From Kribbella sandramycini (GTDB taxonomy: Bacteria > Actinomycetota > Actinomycetes > Propionibacteriales > Kribbellaceae), in the NCBI RefSeq assembly GCF_013131805.1, contig NZ_JABJRC010000010.1, forward strand, positions 124,001 to 188,000: a stretch of DNA of 64,000 nucleotides. The letters run 5' to 3'. Below, one piece after another: positions 25,141-33,539 of the stretch (positions are counted from its first letter, which is position 1; the number at the start of each line of letters is the position of its first letter). The translations under genes were made by a program, and so were the position numbers. The notes below the pieces were generated by a model. It did not search any database, was not told the origin of the DNA, and worked only from the letters and a program-made list of their open reading frames with translations.

Positions 25141-26787
25141 TCAGTGCTTGGTGGCGCCTTCCGCGCCCGCGCCGGTGAGCGCGCGGACCGACAGCTCGTT
25201 GTACCGCTCCTCGCTGGAGCGGTCCTTGCCGAGGTAGGTGCCGAGGACGCCGAACAGGAACCCGAGCGGGATCGACACGATGCCCGGGTTCGACAGCGGG
25301 AACCAGGCGAAGTCGGCGCCGGTGATCATCGACGTCGGCTTCCCGGAGACGACCGGCGAGAAGATCACCAGCACCACGGCCGAGACCAGACCGCCGTAGA
25401 TACTCCAGACCGCGCCGGAGGTGTTGAACCGCCGCCAGAACAGGTTGAACAGCAGCGACGGCAGGTTCGCCGAGGCGGCTACCGCGAAGGCCAGCGCGAC
25501 CAGGAACGCGATGTTCAGCTTCTGCGCCGGGATCGCCAGCGCGATCGCGACCGCGCCGATCCCGATTGCCGCGAACCGGGCGACCCGCAGCTCGCTCTTC
25601 TCCGACGGCTTGGTCTTCGCGATCACGTTCGCGTACAGGTCGTGCGCGAACGAGGACGCCGAGGTGAGCGTCAGCCCGGCGACCACCGCGAGGATGGTCG
25701 CGAACGCGACCGCCGCGATCAGCGCCAGCAGGATCGAGCCGCCGAGCGACCCGGCGCCGCCGCCGACCGCCTCGGCCAGCTCCGGCGAGGCGACGTTACC
25801 CTTCGAGGCCTCCACCGCCGAGCCCTTCGCCGTGTTCAGCAGGGCCGCCGCGCCGAAGCCGAGGGCCAGCGTCATCAGGTAGAAGGCGCCGATCAGGCCG
25901 ATCGCCCATTGCACCGAACGCCGCGCAGACCGCGAGTCCGGCACGGTGTAGAACCGGATCAGGATGTGCGGCAGACCCGCGGTGCCGAGTACGAGCGCGA
26001 GGCCGAGGGACAGGAAGTCGATCTGGCCGATCAGGTCCTTGCCGTAGAGCAGGCCCGGCTGCAGGAACGACTGCCCCTTACCGGACTTCTCCGACGCGGC
26101 GCCGAGCAGGTCGGAGATGTTGAAGTTGAACTTCAGCAGCACCAGGAACGTGATCAGCACGGTGCCGGTCATCAGCAGCACGGCCTTCACGATCTGCACC
26201 CAGGTGGTGCCCTTCATCCCGCCGATCGTCACGTAGACGATCATCAGCGCGCCGACCAGGATGATGACGGCCGCCTTGACGCCTTCGCCCTTCACCCCGA
26301 GCAGCAGCCCGACGAGCGAGCCGGCGCCGACCATCTGGGCCAGCAGGTAGAAGATCGACACCACGATCGTGGACGTCGCGGCCGCCGTCCGGACCGGCTT
26401 CTGCTTCATCCGGAACGCGAGCTGGTCGGCCATCGTGAACCGGCCGGAGTTCCGCAGCAGCTCGGCGACGAGCAGCAGCGCGACCAGCCAGGCCACCAGG
26501 AAGCCGATCGAGTACAGGAAGCCGTCGTAGCCGTAGAGGGCGATCTGGCCGGAGATGCCGAGGAACGAGGCGGCCGACATGTAGTCGCCGGCCACGGCCA
26601 GGCCGTTCTGCGCGCCGCTGAAGTTACGTCCGCCGGCGTAGTAGTCGGCGGCGCTCTTGTTCTGCCGGGACGCCCACCAGGTGATGTACAGCGTCACGGC
26701 GACCACGGCCGAGAACAGCGACAGCGTCAGCACCCGGTTGCCGGGTTCGCCGTCCGCCAGCGGGATCAGCATCGGGATCAGGCTCAC
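25141..26787 (-). CDS. actP: Cation/acetate symporter (sodium:solute symporter family)
   Basis: 548 aa with about 13 membrane segments. SSS-family signatures include YYAGGRNFSGAQNGLAVAGD YMSAASFLG near residue 50 and VYVTIGGMKGTTWVQIVKAV near 190, and the paired DUF485 gene upstream is the hallmark of the ActP (acetate/glycolate/propionate) group. The GTG start overlaps the DUF485 stop (GTGA). Na+-coupled carboxylate uptake would feed acs, located 5.5 kb away. Confidence 0.92.
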   Translation of the reverse strand: MSLIPMLIPLADGEPGNRVLTLSLFSAVVAVTLYITWWASRQNKSAADYYAGGRNFSGAQNGLAVAGDYMSAASFLGISGQIALYGYDGFLYSIGFLVAWLVALLLVAELLRNSGRFTMADQLAFRMKQKPVRTAAATSTIVVSIFYLLAQMVGAGSLVGLLLGVKGEGVKAAVIILVGALMIVYVTIGGMKGTTWVQIVKAVLLMTGTVLITFLVLLKFNFNISDLLGAASEKSGKGQSFLQPGLLYGKDLIGQIDFLSLGLALVLGTAGLPHILIRFYTVPDSRSARRSVQWAIGLIGAFYLMTLALGFGAAALLNTAKGSAVEASKGNVASPELAEAVGGGAGSLGGSILLALIAAVAFATILAVVAGLTLTSASSFAHDLYANVIAKTKPSEKSELRVARFAAIGIGAVAIALAIPAQKLNIAFLVALAFAVAASANLPSLLFNLFWRRFNTSGAVWSIYGGLVSAVVLVIFSPVVSGKPTSMITGADFAWFPLSNPGIVSIPLGFLFGVLGTYLGKDRSSEERYNELSVRALTGAGAEGATKH

Positions 26788-27125
26788 CGGCGGCGCTCCC
26801 TCTTGAACTTGGCATTCAGGCCGGCGGCCAGCGGGTCGAGTTTGCGGTTCGCGAACCGGCCGTAGAGCGCGGCGATCACGAACGTCGACACGAACTGCAG
26901 CAGCCCGAAGACCAGCGCGACGTTGATGTTGCCGATCACCTCGGTGTTCATGAAGCCGCGGGCCCAGTTGTTACAGGCCACGTAGGCCAAGTACCAGACC
27001 ATGAAGGTGATCGTCCACGGCACCACGAAGTTCTTGTACCGCCGCTTCAGTTCCTTGAAGTCGGCCGCGTCGTGCACGGCCTCGTAGGCGCGGGCGTCCC
27101 GCTCGCGTACGACGTCCTCGTCCAT
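26784..27125 (-). CDS. DUF485 membrane protein, ActP partner
   Basis: 113 aa with two transmembrane helices (about residues 36-57 and 70-92) and the family pattern FKELKRRYKNFVVPWTITFMVWYLAYV. DUF485 proteins are small partners almost always encoded before actP-type symporters. GAGGGG precedes the ATG by 5 nt. Coupled to actP through a GTGA overlap; first gene of the two-gene operon. Confidence 0.92.
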   Translation of the reverse strand: MDEDVVRERDARAYEAVHDAADFKELKRRYKNFVVPWTITFMVWYLAYVACNNWARGFMNTEVIGNINVALVFGLLQFVSTFVIAALYGRFANRKLDPLAAGLNAKFKRERRR

Positions 27126-27221
27126 GCGTTCCCCTCATGATCGGCGACGCGAACAGATGCACGTTAGCGTCCGGGAACCCATTTGTGACTTATAGGGCGT
27201 GTCCGCAACCAAAATGTTTTC

Positions 27222-27386
27222 AGGGCGCGTCTCTCGATCCCACGCCTACTGCGCTGCACTCGGCACGGCACCTCGCCGCACGGGTGCAAAGGGCACGATG
27301 CTCCGCATCGAACCCTCCGCCCCCGCACACCGAGCTACCGCACCGAGCACATGCTCGCTACGGCGTGGAATCGAGAGACACGCCCT
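27222..27386. repeat. 165-bp quasi-palindrome, copy 1
   Basis: Outer arms AGGGCGYGTCTCTCGATYCC (27222 on) and its inverse (to 27386) pair over 25 bp with two mismatches. Pairing continues with mismatches to a central hairpin CGATGCTCCGCATCG at 27296-27310, almost exactly the midpoint. The right end supplies the stop codon of the adjacent methyltransferase gene. It shares apex and GCACCTCGC motif with copies at 31150 and 39994, which have different outer arms. The remaining sequence between it and the DUF485 gene holds a second AGGGCGTGTC (27194) but nothing else recognised. Confidence 0.8.
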
Positions 27387-28209
27387 AGAGGTGTGGGGCG
27401 ACCGGGGCGTCGAGGGTGCGGCGGTAGTTGGCCAGGTCGCTCGGCCTGGTGCGGTAACAGCCGGTGATGTACGGCATCCGCAACGGCTCCGGCGGGCGGG
27501 CCGACGTCTCGTAAACGGAGTCGACCTGCTCGAGAACGGACTCCCGGCGGGATTCGGTCAGCACCGCAACTCGCGAGTGCGAGAGCGCGAGCTGGCGCAG
27601 GCCGCCGCGGTCGAGATCCTGCCAGTGCTTGAACCGGGCCGTCTCGACCCCCGCGAACAGATCGGACTGGAGCAGGATCGGCATCGGGTCGAACGCGTCC
27701 GCGCCCGGGGCGCCGAAGTCCTCGCCCATGATCGCGCGGTGCACCCGGCGGACCCACGGGACGACGGTGTCGTAGTTGTTCCAGAGCAGGCCGAGGACGC
27801 CGTTCGGGCGCAGGATCCGGGCGATCTCGGGGAGCGCGCGGGAGTGGTCGAACCAGTGGAAGGCCTGGCCGACGATGACCGCGTCGACCGACGCGTGCGC
27901 CAGCGGGATCGACTCGGCCGCCCCGACCATGGTGTCGATCCCGGGCCGCTGCCGGCAGACCGAAAGCATCTCCTCGGACGGATCGACGGCCACCACGTCG
28001 TGCCCGAGCTCGGCCGCGACGGCGGCCAGCTTGCCCGTCCCGGCGCCCAGGTCGAGCACCTGCAGACCCCGGCCGGGGCCGAGGATCCAGGTCAGGGCGT
28101 CGACCGGAAAGGTCGGCCGGCCGGCGTCGTACGCGCTCGCGACAGCGCCGAACGACGTCGCGCGGGCCGCGTCGTTCGGGCTCAGAGCCGGCTCATCGGT
28201 GGTCATCAC
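27385..28209 (-). CDS. Class I SAM-dependent methyltransferase
   Basis: 274 aa. Rossmann-like motif I LQVLDLGAGTGKLAAVAAEL, motif II VVAVDPSEEML, and post-motif AFHWFDHSRALPEIARILRPNGVLGLLW, close to ubiE/YafE-type small-molecule methyltransferases. Starts possible at GTG 28209 or ATG 28206; I see no ribosome site. The stop codon lies in the end of a 165-bp palindromic repeat. It is 35 bp downstream of pseF on the same strand and might belong to the surface-glycan unit, or be unrelated; substrate unknown. Confidence 0.85.
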   Translation of the reverse strand: MMTTDEPALSPNDAARATSFGAVASAYDAGRPTFPVDALTWILGPGRGLQVLDLGAGTGKLAAVAAELGHDVVAVDPSEEMLSVCRQRPGIDTMVGAAESIPLAHASVDAVIVGQAFHWFDHSRALPEIARILRPNGVLGLLWNNYDTVVPWVRRVHRAIMGEDFGAPGADAFDPMPILLQSDLFAGVETARFKHWQDLDRGGLRQLALSHSRVAVLTESRRESVLEQVDSVYETSARPPEPLRMPYITGCYRTRPSDLANYRRTLDAPVAPHL

Positions 28210-28244
28210 CGTAAATCATGCCGTAGCCGCGACCCTGCGCGCTG

Positions 28245-28982
28245 TTACTCGCCGAGCTTCTTCTGTTCGATGTGCGCGTTGAGCGCGGCCAGCTCGGGAT
28301 GTGCGTCCAGTAGCTGGACGAGCTGGGCGCAGTTCAGGTCGCTGCCGCCGTGCTCCTCGATCAGGGCATCGAGCAACTTCCAGTCGTCCGGGGTGTCGAG
28401 GGTGAGCCGGTACTGCGCGCCGCCGCCGGACCAGGCCAGGTTGAGCAGGCGCATCTCGCCGGAGCGGTTCTGGTGCAGGTACGGCGTGACGTGCTCGCGG
28501 TCGGCCTGGAGGGTCGCCTTGGCCTCGGCGTCGTACAGCCGGGCCGCGGAGAAGATCTCGTAGTCCATCCCGCGCGGGTAGCTGCGCTCCAGGCAGTTCG
28601 ACAGGTAGAGATCCGGGTCGGCCTCGGCCCGCCAGCGGTCGACGCCCGCGGCAACGACCGCCGGGTCGATCAGCGGGCAGTCGGAGGTGACGCGGACGAC
28701 GGCGTCCAGCGCGTGCTCCCGGGCCGCCCCGGCGAACCGGCTGAGCACGTCGTCCTCGGAGCCGCGGAAGACCGGGACGTCGGCCTCTTTCGCGACGGCC
28801 AGCACGACGTCGTCGTTGAAGTTGGTCGTCGTGGCGACCACGACCGGGAGGCCGGTCGCGCGGAGCCGTTCCAGGTGGTGTTCGAGGAAGGTCCGGCCGG
28901 CGGCGGTCAGCAGCACCTTGGCCGGTAGCCGCGAGCTCGTCACGCGGACCTGGGTGACGATGCCGATCTTCAGTCGTTCCAT
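28245..28982 (-). CDS. pseF: SpsF/PseF-like cytidylyltransferase (CMP-nonulosonate synthetase candidate)
   Basis: 245 aa. The N-terminus IGIVTQVRVTSSRLPAKVLL and VRVTSDCPLIDPAVV match the cytidylyltransferase-3 fold of the SpsF family, and LTLDTPDDWKLL is the conserved C-terminal segment. In Bacillus the sps operon and in pseudaminate clusters this protein activates the nonulosonic acid with CTP. With pseB, pseC, pseG, pseH and pseI in the window it fills the last step, although the sequence is of SpsF rather than Campylobacter PseF type. Its ATG (28982) overlaps the end of the preceding gene by 13 nt. Confidence 0.7.
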   Translation of the reverse strand: MERLKIGIVTQVRVTSSRLPAKVLLTAAGRTFLEHHLERLRATGLPVVVATTTNFNDDVVLAVAKEADVPVFRGSEDDVLSRFAGAAREHALDAVVRVTSDCPLIDPAVVAAGVDRWRAEADPDLYLSNCLERSYPRGMDYEIFSAARLYDAEAKATLQADREHVTPYLHQNRSGEMRLLNLAWSGGGAQYRLTLDTPDDWKLLDALIEEHGGSDLNCAQLVQLLDAHPELAALNAHIEQKKLGE

Positions 28983-29785
28983 CGGAACAGCTCCCGGATC
29001 TCCGCGGGGCAGACGACGTGGTCGACTCCCAGTTCGGTGTTGGTGAACTCCCGGGCGGTCGAGAGCGGGACGAAGGGCTGGTCCATTTCGGGCCACAGCC
29101 GTTTGATCCGGGCCTGGCCGCCGAAGGACGGATGTTCGTTCTCCAGGACCATCGGATCGCCGTACACGCCGGGCTGCAGGCCGATCGAGGCGCCGTACAG
29201 GACGGCGGAGCTGAGCCGGTTGGAGGCGACGCGGGTGTGCCCGCGCAGCTCGCGGAGCTGTTTGACCAGGAACTTGGCGTCGGTCTTGCGCCAGTGCAGG
29301 CCGCGGTACCCGTGGGTGATGACGCGGAAGCCGGCGTCCGCGTAGACCTTGCGGATGGCGGGCTGCTGGTATTCGTTCCAGTACAGGCAGACGGTCACCG
29401 GGCCGGTCTCGTGCTCGTTGATCGAGGCAACGATTCTGCCGTGGTCGCCGAGTACATGCTGGCCTTCCCAGCCGTGGAACGGGTAGAACAGCGTGCCTTT
29501 CGCGTTCTTCGCCGGGGCTGCCAGCTCGGGGTGCACTTCGAGCAGGTAGAGCCAGACCGAGCCGATCACCGAGTAGTTGCGCAGGCCCATCGACTGTCCG
29601 CGGCGGCGGACGGCCTCCGACCACACGTACTTCGGCATGCCGGGCGCGAAGTTCGTGCCGTGCGCGAATCCGTCGAGGATGTTCCACCCGTGCTGTAGGT
29701 AACCCCAGATCCGCGGCGGCTTGCGCAGCCCGGCGTACGCCGCCAGCACGTTCGCATGCCCGTAGAAGTGGTTGGCGTGGTGCAT
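28970..29785 (-). CDS. Protein A (copy 1): unrecognised, putative GT-B-like surface-glycan transferase
   Basis: 271 aa, no family I can name. It starts MHHANHFYGHANVLAAYAG and has blocks YLQHGWNI, VWSEAVRRRG, YPFHGWEGQ, NRLSSAVLYG and GVYGDPM. These last two resemble the donor-site region of CDP-glycerol/capsule-type GT-B transferases (S...A.LYG......YGDP). A paralogue at 42443 is closely similar along its whole length. The ATG overlaps the stop of protein B (TGATG) and its end overlaps pseF, so it is translated between a degenerate methyltransferase-like protein and the CMP-sugar synthetase. I infer a role in using CMP-activated nonulosonate; evidence is contextual. Confidence 0.6.
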   Translation of the reverse strand: MHHANHFYGHANVLAAYAGLRKPPRIWGYLQHGWNILDGFAHGTNFAPGMPKYVWSEAVRRRGQSMGLRNYSVIGSVWLYLLEVHPELAAPAKNAKGTLFYPFHGWEGQHVLGDHGRIVASINEHETGPVTVCLYWNEYQQPAIRKVYADAGFRVITHGYRGLHWRKTDAKFLVKQLRELRGHTRVASNRLSSAVLYGASIGLQPGVYGDPMVLENEHPSFGGQARIKRLWPEMDQPFVPLSTAREFTNTELGVDHVVCPAEIRELFRWND

Positions 29786-31137
29786 CAGCGCCTCCGCAAC
29801 ACGCGCTTGATCCGCCGCCGGATCACCCGCGCCGGGTTCAGCACCGCATGCCCGACCCGATAAGCCACCGATCGCCGAATCCCGCTGACGGTCCCCTCGA
29901 ACAGGATCGCCCGCGCACTCGCATGCGCCAACTCGTCCGCCAACCGAGCCACCGTCGCCAGCTGCTCCGCACTCCCCAGCGGCCTGGTCACTTCGAGGTT
30001 CTCGGACGGCGTCAACGTGACCCCCGCCATCGACGCCAGCCGCGCCGTCAACTCCCGCCCGTCCCCGCCCGCCGGCCAAGGCACCCGCACGCCAGCCTGC
30101 AACACCCGCTCCACAAACCGTTCCAACGCGGCCTCAACCCCCACCAGCCCCTCACCATGCAGCCGATAAGCGCCGTCCACCACAATCACGTTCTCCGGCG
30201 ACCCAGGCGTCTCCGTCGTCCGCAACCACTCCACATACCCGACAACCTCACGCCGCAACGCCGCCTGGTCATCCACCCGCAAAGCCCGCACCAACCGCTC
30301 CTCGAGCAGTTCCCCCTCGCCCGACTCGAACGCCGCCACCGCACCGACGACCACATACCAAGCCGGCGCCAATGCCACCAACAACCCACCCGCCGCCGCA
30401 TCCATCACCACCCGATACGGATCCCGCAGCACCGGCCCAGCATTGGTTGCCGCCAGCACCCTACCCGCCGCCGCAGCCCCCAGTTGGTTGTCACCGTCAA
30501 CAACCACCTCGGCATCGGTCAACGACGGAAACACCCCGTAGGTCGCAGTCGGCGTGATGTCCGCCGCCGACAACATGTTCATCAGCGGTTTGAGGCCTGC
30601 GGGAGGTGCGTCTACTACTGACCGGCCCCAGTCTTCGTCGCGGGGGAGGGCGGCGGTGATGTCGGGTTGGATCAGGTTGTTGATGCTGAAGGGGTTTGTT
30701 GCGCCTAGCAACAAGCGGCCGCCGGGGGCGAGGCGGGTGCGGAGTTCGGCGAGGGCTTCGGACCAGGGGAGGGTCGGGGTGTCGGGGCCGACGAGACGTT
30801 CGAGGCCGTCGAGGGCGACGATCAGGTCGTAGGTCTCGGTGCTGGTGAAGCGGTCGAGGGAGCCGCAGTAGACCTGGGTCTTCTCGGCGCCGAGGGTTTC
30901 GGCGAGCTCCTCGGCGTCCGGGGCGGAGCGGACGAGGATGTCGACGGCGGCCGCGGGCGCCAGGTCGGCGTACAGGTGGTGCGCGTGCGGGCCGGCGACG
31001 AGGACGGTGTCGCCGGGGTGGACAGCGGCGGCGAGGAGGGCCGCGGCCGCCGGGCCGGTGGCTGCGGGGCGGGCGTCCGCCGGGTGCAGATCCGACCAGT
31101 TGAGCATCTCTCCGCCGACCAGGTTCGATCGGGTCAC
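29785..31137 (-). CDS. Protein B (copy 1): degenerate methyltransferase-like protein
   Basis: 450 aa. The N-terminal 180 residues have a Rossmann methyltransferase-like layout (DTVLVAGPHAHHLYADL, VDILVRSAPDAEELAETLG, YDLIVALDGLERLVG, LAPGGRLLLGATNPFS) but motif I lacks the GxGxG glycines, so SAM binding is doubtful. The C-terminus is basic (RRRIKRVLRRR). The paralogue at 43257 aligns from the first residues (L-V-x-G-E-M-x-x-W-x-D). That alignment supports the GTG start at 31137, which also has TAAAGT 7 nt upstream, rather than the internal ATG at 31107. It overlaps protein A by TGATG. Function unknown; probably acts with A. Confidence 0.65.
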   Translation of the reverse strand: MTRSNLVGGEMLNWSDLHPADARPAATGPAAAALLAAAVHPGDTVLVAGPHAHHLYADLAPAAAVDILVRSAPDAEELAETLGAEKTQVYCGSLDRFTSTETYDLIVALDGLERLVGPDTPTLPWSEALAELRTRLAPGGRLLLGATNPFSINNLIQPDITAALPRDEDWGRSVVDAPPAGLKPLMNMLSAADITPTATYGVFPSLTDAEVVVDGDNQLGAAAAGRVLAATNAGPVLRDPYRVVMDAAAGGLLVALAPAWYVVVGAVAAFESGEGELLEERLVRALRVDDQAALRREVVGYVEWLRTTETPGSPENVIVVDGAYRLHGEGLVGVEAALERFVERVLQAGVRVPWPAGGDGRELTARLASMAGVTLTPSENLEVTRPLGSAEQLATVARLADELAHASARAILFEGTVSGIRRSVAYRVGHAVLNPARVIRRRIKRVLRRR

Positions 31138-31144
31138 ATCTGTC

Positions 31145-31150
31145 ACTTTA
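31145..31150 (-). promoter_or_regulatory. -10 hexamer for protein B (leaderless GTG)
   Basis: TAAAGT on the minus strand, 7 nt before the GTG at 31137. It touches the outer end of a 165-bp palindrome, so B-A-pseF could be transcribed separately from pseB-pseC. Confidence 0.45.
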
Positions 31151-31314
31151 GTGCCCCGGAAATGGCGTGAGTTGACGCTGGCACCGCCCAGGCACGCACC
31201 TCGCTGCGTTGGAGGAGCACCCACGATGAACACCGCATCGAGGGCACTCCTCCGCCTTGCGATGCACGCACCTGGACGCTGCCATCGTTCAACTCACACC
31301 ATTTCCGGGTCACT
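31150..31314. repeat. 165-bp quasi-palindrome, copy 2
   Basis: Between pseC and protein B. Left arm AGTGCCCCGGAAATGGCGTG (31150 on) pairs with the right arm read backwards from 31314 (AGTGACCCGGAAATGGTGTG) over about 54 bp with mismatches. An inner stem GGAGGAG / CTCCTCC surrounds the apex CGATG-AACACCG-CATCG (31224-31240), centred at the exact midpoint 31232. It carries GCACGCACCTCGC as in copy 3. The right end overlaps the pseC stop. As RNA it would form one long hairpin inside the pse transcript. Confidence 0.85.
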
Positions 31315-32437
31315 AGCCAACCAGTCTGAGTAGCGTGTCGATCACCCGGTCGACGTCGTTGTCGGTGAGGTCCGGGTAGAGCGGGAGGGAGAGCTCCTCG
31401 GCGTAGAAGGCCTCCGCGTTCGGGCACAGGCCGCGGCGGTAGCCCTGCCGTGCGAAGACAGGATGCCAGTAGACGGGGATGTAGTTCACCTGGACGCCGA
31501 TCCCAGCCGCCCGCATCGCCTCGAACACCTCCCGCCGCCGCCCGTCCAGCACGCGCACCGGGTACAGATGCCACATCGGGTCGACACCAGCACGCTGTAC
31601 CGGCGTCCGCAGGCCGTCCGCCCCGGCGAACGCCGCGTTGTAGCGCGCTGTGATCTCGGCCCGCCGCTGTTTGAACCCCTCCAGCCGCGCCAGCTGCGAC
31701 AACCCGAGCGCAGCGCCCAGATCGGTCAGCCGGTAGTTCACGCCGTACTCGTGCACCTCCTGGTGCCACGGCCCTTCATCAGCGATCTCGAACCGCTCCG
31801 GATCCCGCACCAGGCCGATGAAGTGGAATTCGTGCGCCCACTGCGCCACCGCCGGGTCCTTGCAGACGACTGCGCCGCCCTCACCCGTAGTCAGGTTCTT
31901 CGTCGGAAAGAACGACATGGTCGTCACATCAGCCAGATCGCCAACCGGACGCCCATCAGCACGCCCGCCGACCGAGTGCGCCGCGTCAGCCACCGTCCGC
32001 GCCCCCACCGCGTCAGCCACCGCCTGCAGCGCGCTGTAGTCAGCCGCCTGCCCCGCATAGTCGACCGCAGCGATCACCTTGGTCCGCTCCGTCGTCACCG
32101 CCGCAGCCGCAGCCGGGTCCAGCAACGCCGTATCCGCGTCGACGTCCGCGAACACCACTTTCGCTCCCAGCAACGCAGCGGACGACGCAGTCGCGACGAA
32201 CGTCATCGGAGTCGTCACCACCTCGTCCCCCGGCCCGACGCCGAGCGCGGCGTACGCGATGTGCAGCGCGGCCGTCCCCGACGTACAGCTGACGGCCCGG
32301 TGCCCACCGGCCAGTTGTGACACCGCCTCCTCGAACGCCGTCACCGCCGGCCCCGTGGTCAGCCAGTCACCCCGCAGCACGGCGGTGACCGCGGCGATAT
32401 CCGCCTCGGAGATCGACTGCCGCCCGTACGGAAGCAT
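31313..32437 (-). CDS. pseC: PseC: PLP-dependent UDP-4-keto-6-deoxy-L-AltNAc aminotransferase
   Basis: 374 aa DegT/DnrJ/EryC1-family enzyme, second step of pseudaminic acid synthesis. Seen: CTSGTAALHIAYAALGVGPG at the PLP phosphate site, VADAAHSVGG with the pyridine-binding Asp, and the Schiff-base Lys in SFFPTKNLTTGEGGAV. The C-terminal VNYIPVYWHP is typical of PseC/SpsC. The ATG at 32437 begins MLPYGRQSISEADI, the standard PseC start; it is 2 nt after the pseB stop. Two stop codons in a row (TAG TGA) end the gene within the palindromic repeat. Confidence 0.9.
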   Translation of the reverse strand: MLPYGRQSISEADIAAVTAVLRGDWLTTGPAVTAFEEAVSQLAGGHRAVSCTSGTAALHIAYAALGVGPGDEVVTTPMTFVATASSAALLGAKVVFADVDADTALLDPAAAAAVTTERTKVIAAVDYAGQAADYSALQAVADAVGARTVADAAHSVGGRADGRPVGDLADVTTMSFFPTKNLTTGEGGAVVCKDPAVAQWAHEFHFIGLVRDPERFEIADEGPWHQEVHEYGVNYRLTDLGAALGLSQLARLEGFKQRRAEITARYNAAFAGADGLRTPVQRAGVDPMWHLYPVRVLDGRRREVFEAMRAAGIGVQVNYIPVYWHPVFARQGYRRGLCPNAEAFYAEELSLPLYPDLTDNDVDRVIDTLLRLVG

Positions 32438-32439
32438 GC

Positions 32440-33423
32440 TCAGTGATCCACTTCCAGGATCTTCCGGATCTCCTCGATCGAGTACCACTGGTCGTTGGTG
32501 TCCGACGCGTAGTGGAACCCGTCCGGGAGCTGGGTGCCGGCGGACGGAGCGACGTACCCCCAGGTCGCCAGGTCCGGCTGGAGGACGTAGCGGTTGCCGA
32601 CGGCGAGGACGCGGCGGCCCTCCTCCGGGCTGATCATCTCCTCGTGCAGCTTCTCGCCCGGGCGCAGGCCGATGTCGTGCATGGCCGCGCCGGGCGCGAT
32701 CGCCTCGGCCAGGTCGGTCACCTTCATCGACGGGATCCGGGGCACGTAGAGCTCACCGCCGGTCATCAGCTCGAACGACTCGACCACGAACTCGACCGCC
32801 TGCGGCAGCGTGATCAGGAACCGCGTGCAGCGCAGGTCGGTGATCGGCAGCGACTGCCCGGCCGCGTGCAGCGCCCGGAACTTCGGGATGATCGACCCGC
32901 GGCTGCCCATCACGTTGCCGTACCGGACGACCGCGAAACGGGTGTCGTACGCCGCCGCGTAGTGGTTGCCGTTGATGAACAGCTTGTCGGCGGTCAGCTT
33001 GGTCGCGCCGTACAGGTTGATCGGGCTGGAGGCCTTGTCGGTGGACAGCGCGACCACGCGCTTCACGCCGGAGTCGATCGAGGCCTCGATCACGTTCTGG
33101 GAGCCGATCACGTTCGTCTGGACGAACTCCCACGGGTTGTACTCGCCACTGTCGACCTGCTTGAGCGCCGCCGCGTGGACGACGTAGTCGACCCGGTGCA
33201 TCGCCCGCAGCAGCCGGGAGCGGTCGCGGACGTCGCCGAGGAAGAAACGCAGCCGCGGGTCGTCGCCGAACAGCTGCCGGACCTCCCACTGCTTCAGCTC
33301 GTCGCGGCTGAAGACGATGACGCGGCGCGGGTTCAGGCGGTCCAGCGCGTGTCTCACGAACGCCCGGCCGAAGGATCCGGTGCCGCCGGTGACGAGGATG
33401 TCGGAGCCGGTGAGGATGGTCAC
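32440..33423 (-). CDS. pseB: PseB: UDP-GlcNAc 4,6-dehydratase (5-inverting)
   Basis: 327 aa extended SDR, first step of pseudaminic acid synthesis. Nucleotide motif ILVTGGTGSFGRAFV at the N-terminus, the PseB/FlaA1 signature HAAALKQVDSGEYNPWEFVQ, and the catalytic STDKASSPINLYGATKL with the Thr-Asp-Lys and Tyr/Lys residues of the inverting dehydratases. The GTG at 33423 is chosen since homologues begin a few residues before ILVTGG; AAGAAGGGG lies 12 nt upstream, somewhat far. A 24-bp palindrome sits in its leader. Co-directional and nearly contiguous with pseC. Confidence 0.92.
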   Translation of the reverse strand: MTILTGSDILVTGGTGSFGRAFVRHALDRLNPRRVIVFSRDELKQWEVRQLFGDDPRLRFFLGDVRDRSRLLRAMHRVDYVVHAAALKQVDSGEYNPWEFVQTNVIGSQNVIEASIDSGVKRVVALSTDKASSPINLYGATKLTADKLFINGNHYAAAYDTRFAVVRYGNVMGSRGSIIPKFRALHAAGQSLPITDLRCTRFLITLPQAVEFVVESFELMTGGELYVPRIPSMKVTDLAEAIAPGAAMHDIGLRPGEKLHEEMISPEEGRRVLAVGNRYVLQPDLATWGYVAPSAGTQLPDGFHYASDTNDQWYSIEEIRKILEVDH

Positions 33424-33456
33424 GGTCGAGCGGAACCCCTTCTTGACGGACAGTTC

Positions 33457-33480
33457 CGGACACCACACCCGCGGTGTCCG
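33457..33480. promoter_or_regulatory. Palindrome at the predicted pseB transcription start
   Basis: CGGACACC-ACACCCGC-GGTGTCCG has perfect 8-bp arms. On the minus strand a TATTGT -10 (33493-33488) places transcription start at about 33480, the edge of this dyad, so it could be an operator or a 5' leader hairpin for pseB-pseC. Confidence 0.45.
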
Positions 33481-33527
33481 ACACGAAACAATAGCTGCCC
33501 GGTTAGCGACCTCTTCAATCCGCTGGA

Positions 33528-33533
33528 TACGGT
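33528..33533 (+). promoter_or_regulatory. -10 hexamer of pseG (leaderless)
   Basis: TACGGT followed by 6 nt and the GTG start at 33540; there is no ribosome site. Divergent from the pseB promoter. Confidence 0.5.
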
Positions 33534-33539
33534 CACTCT

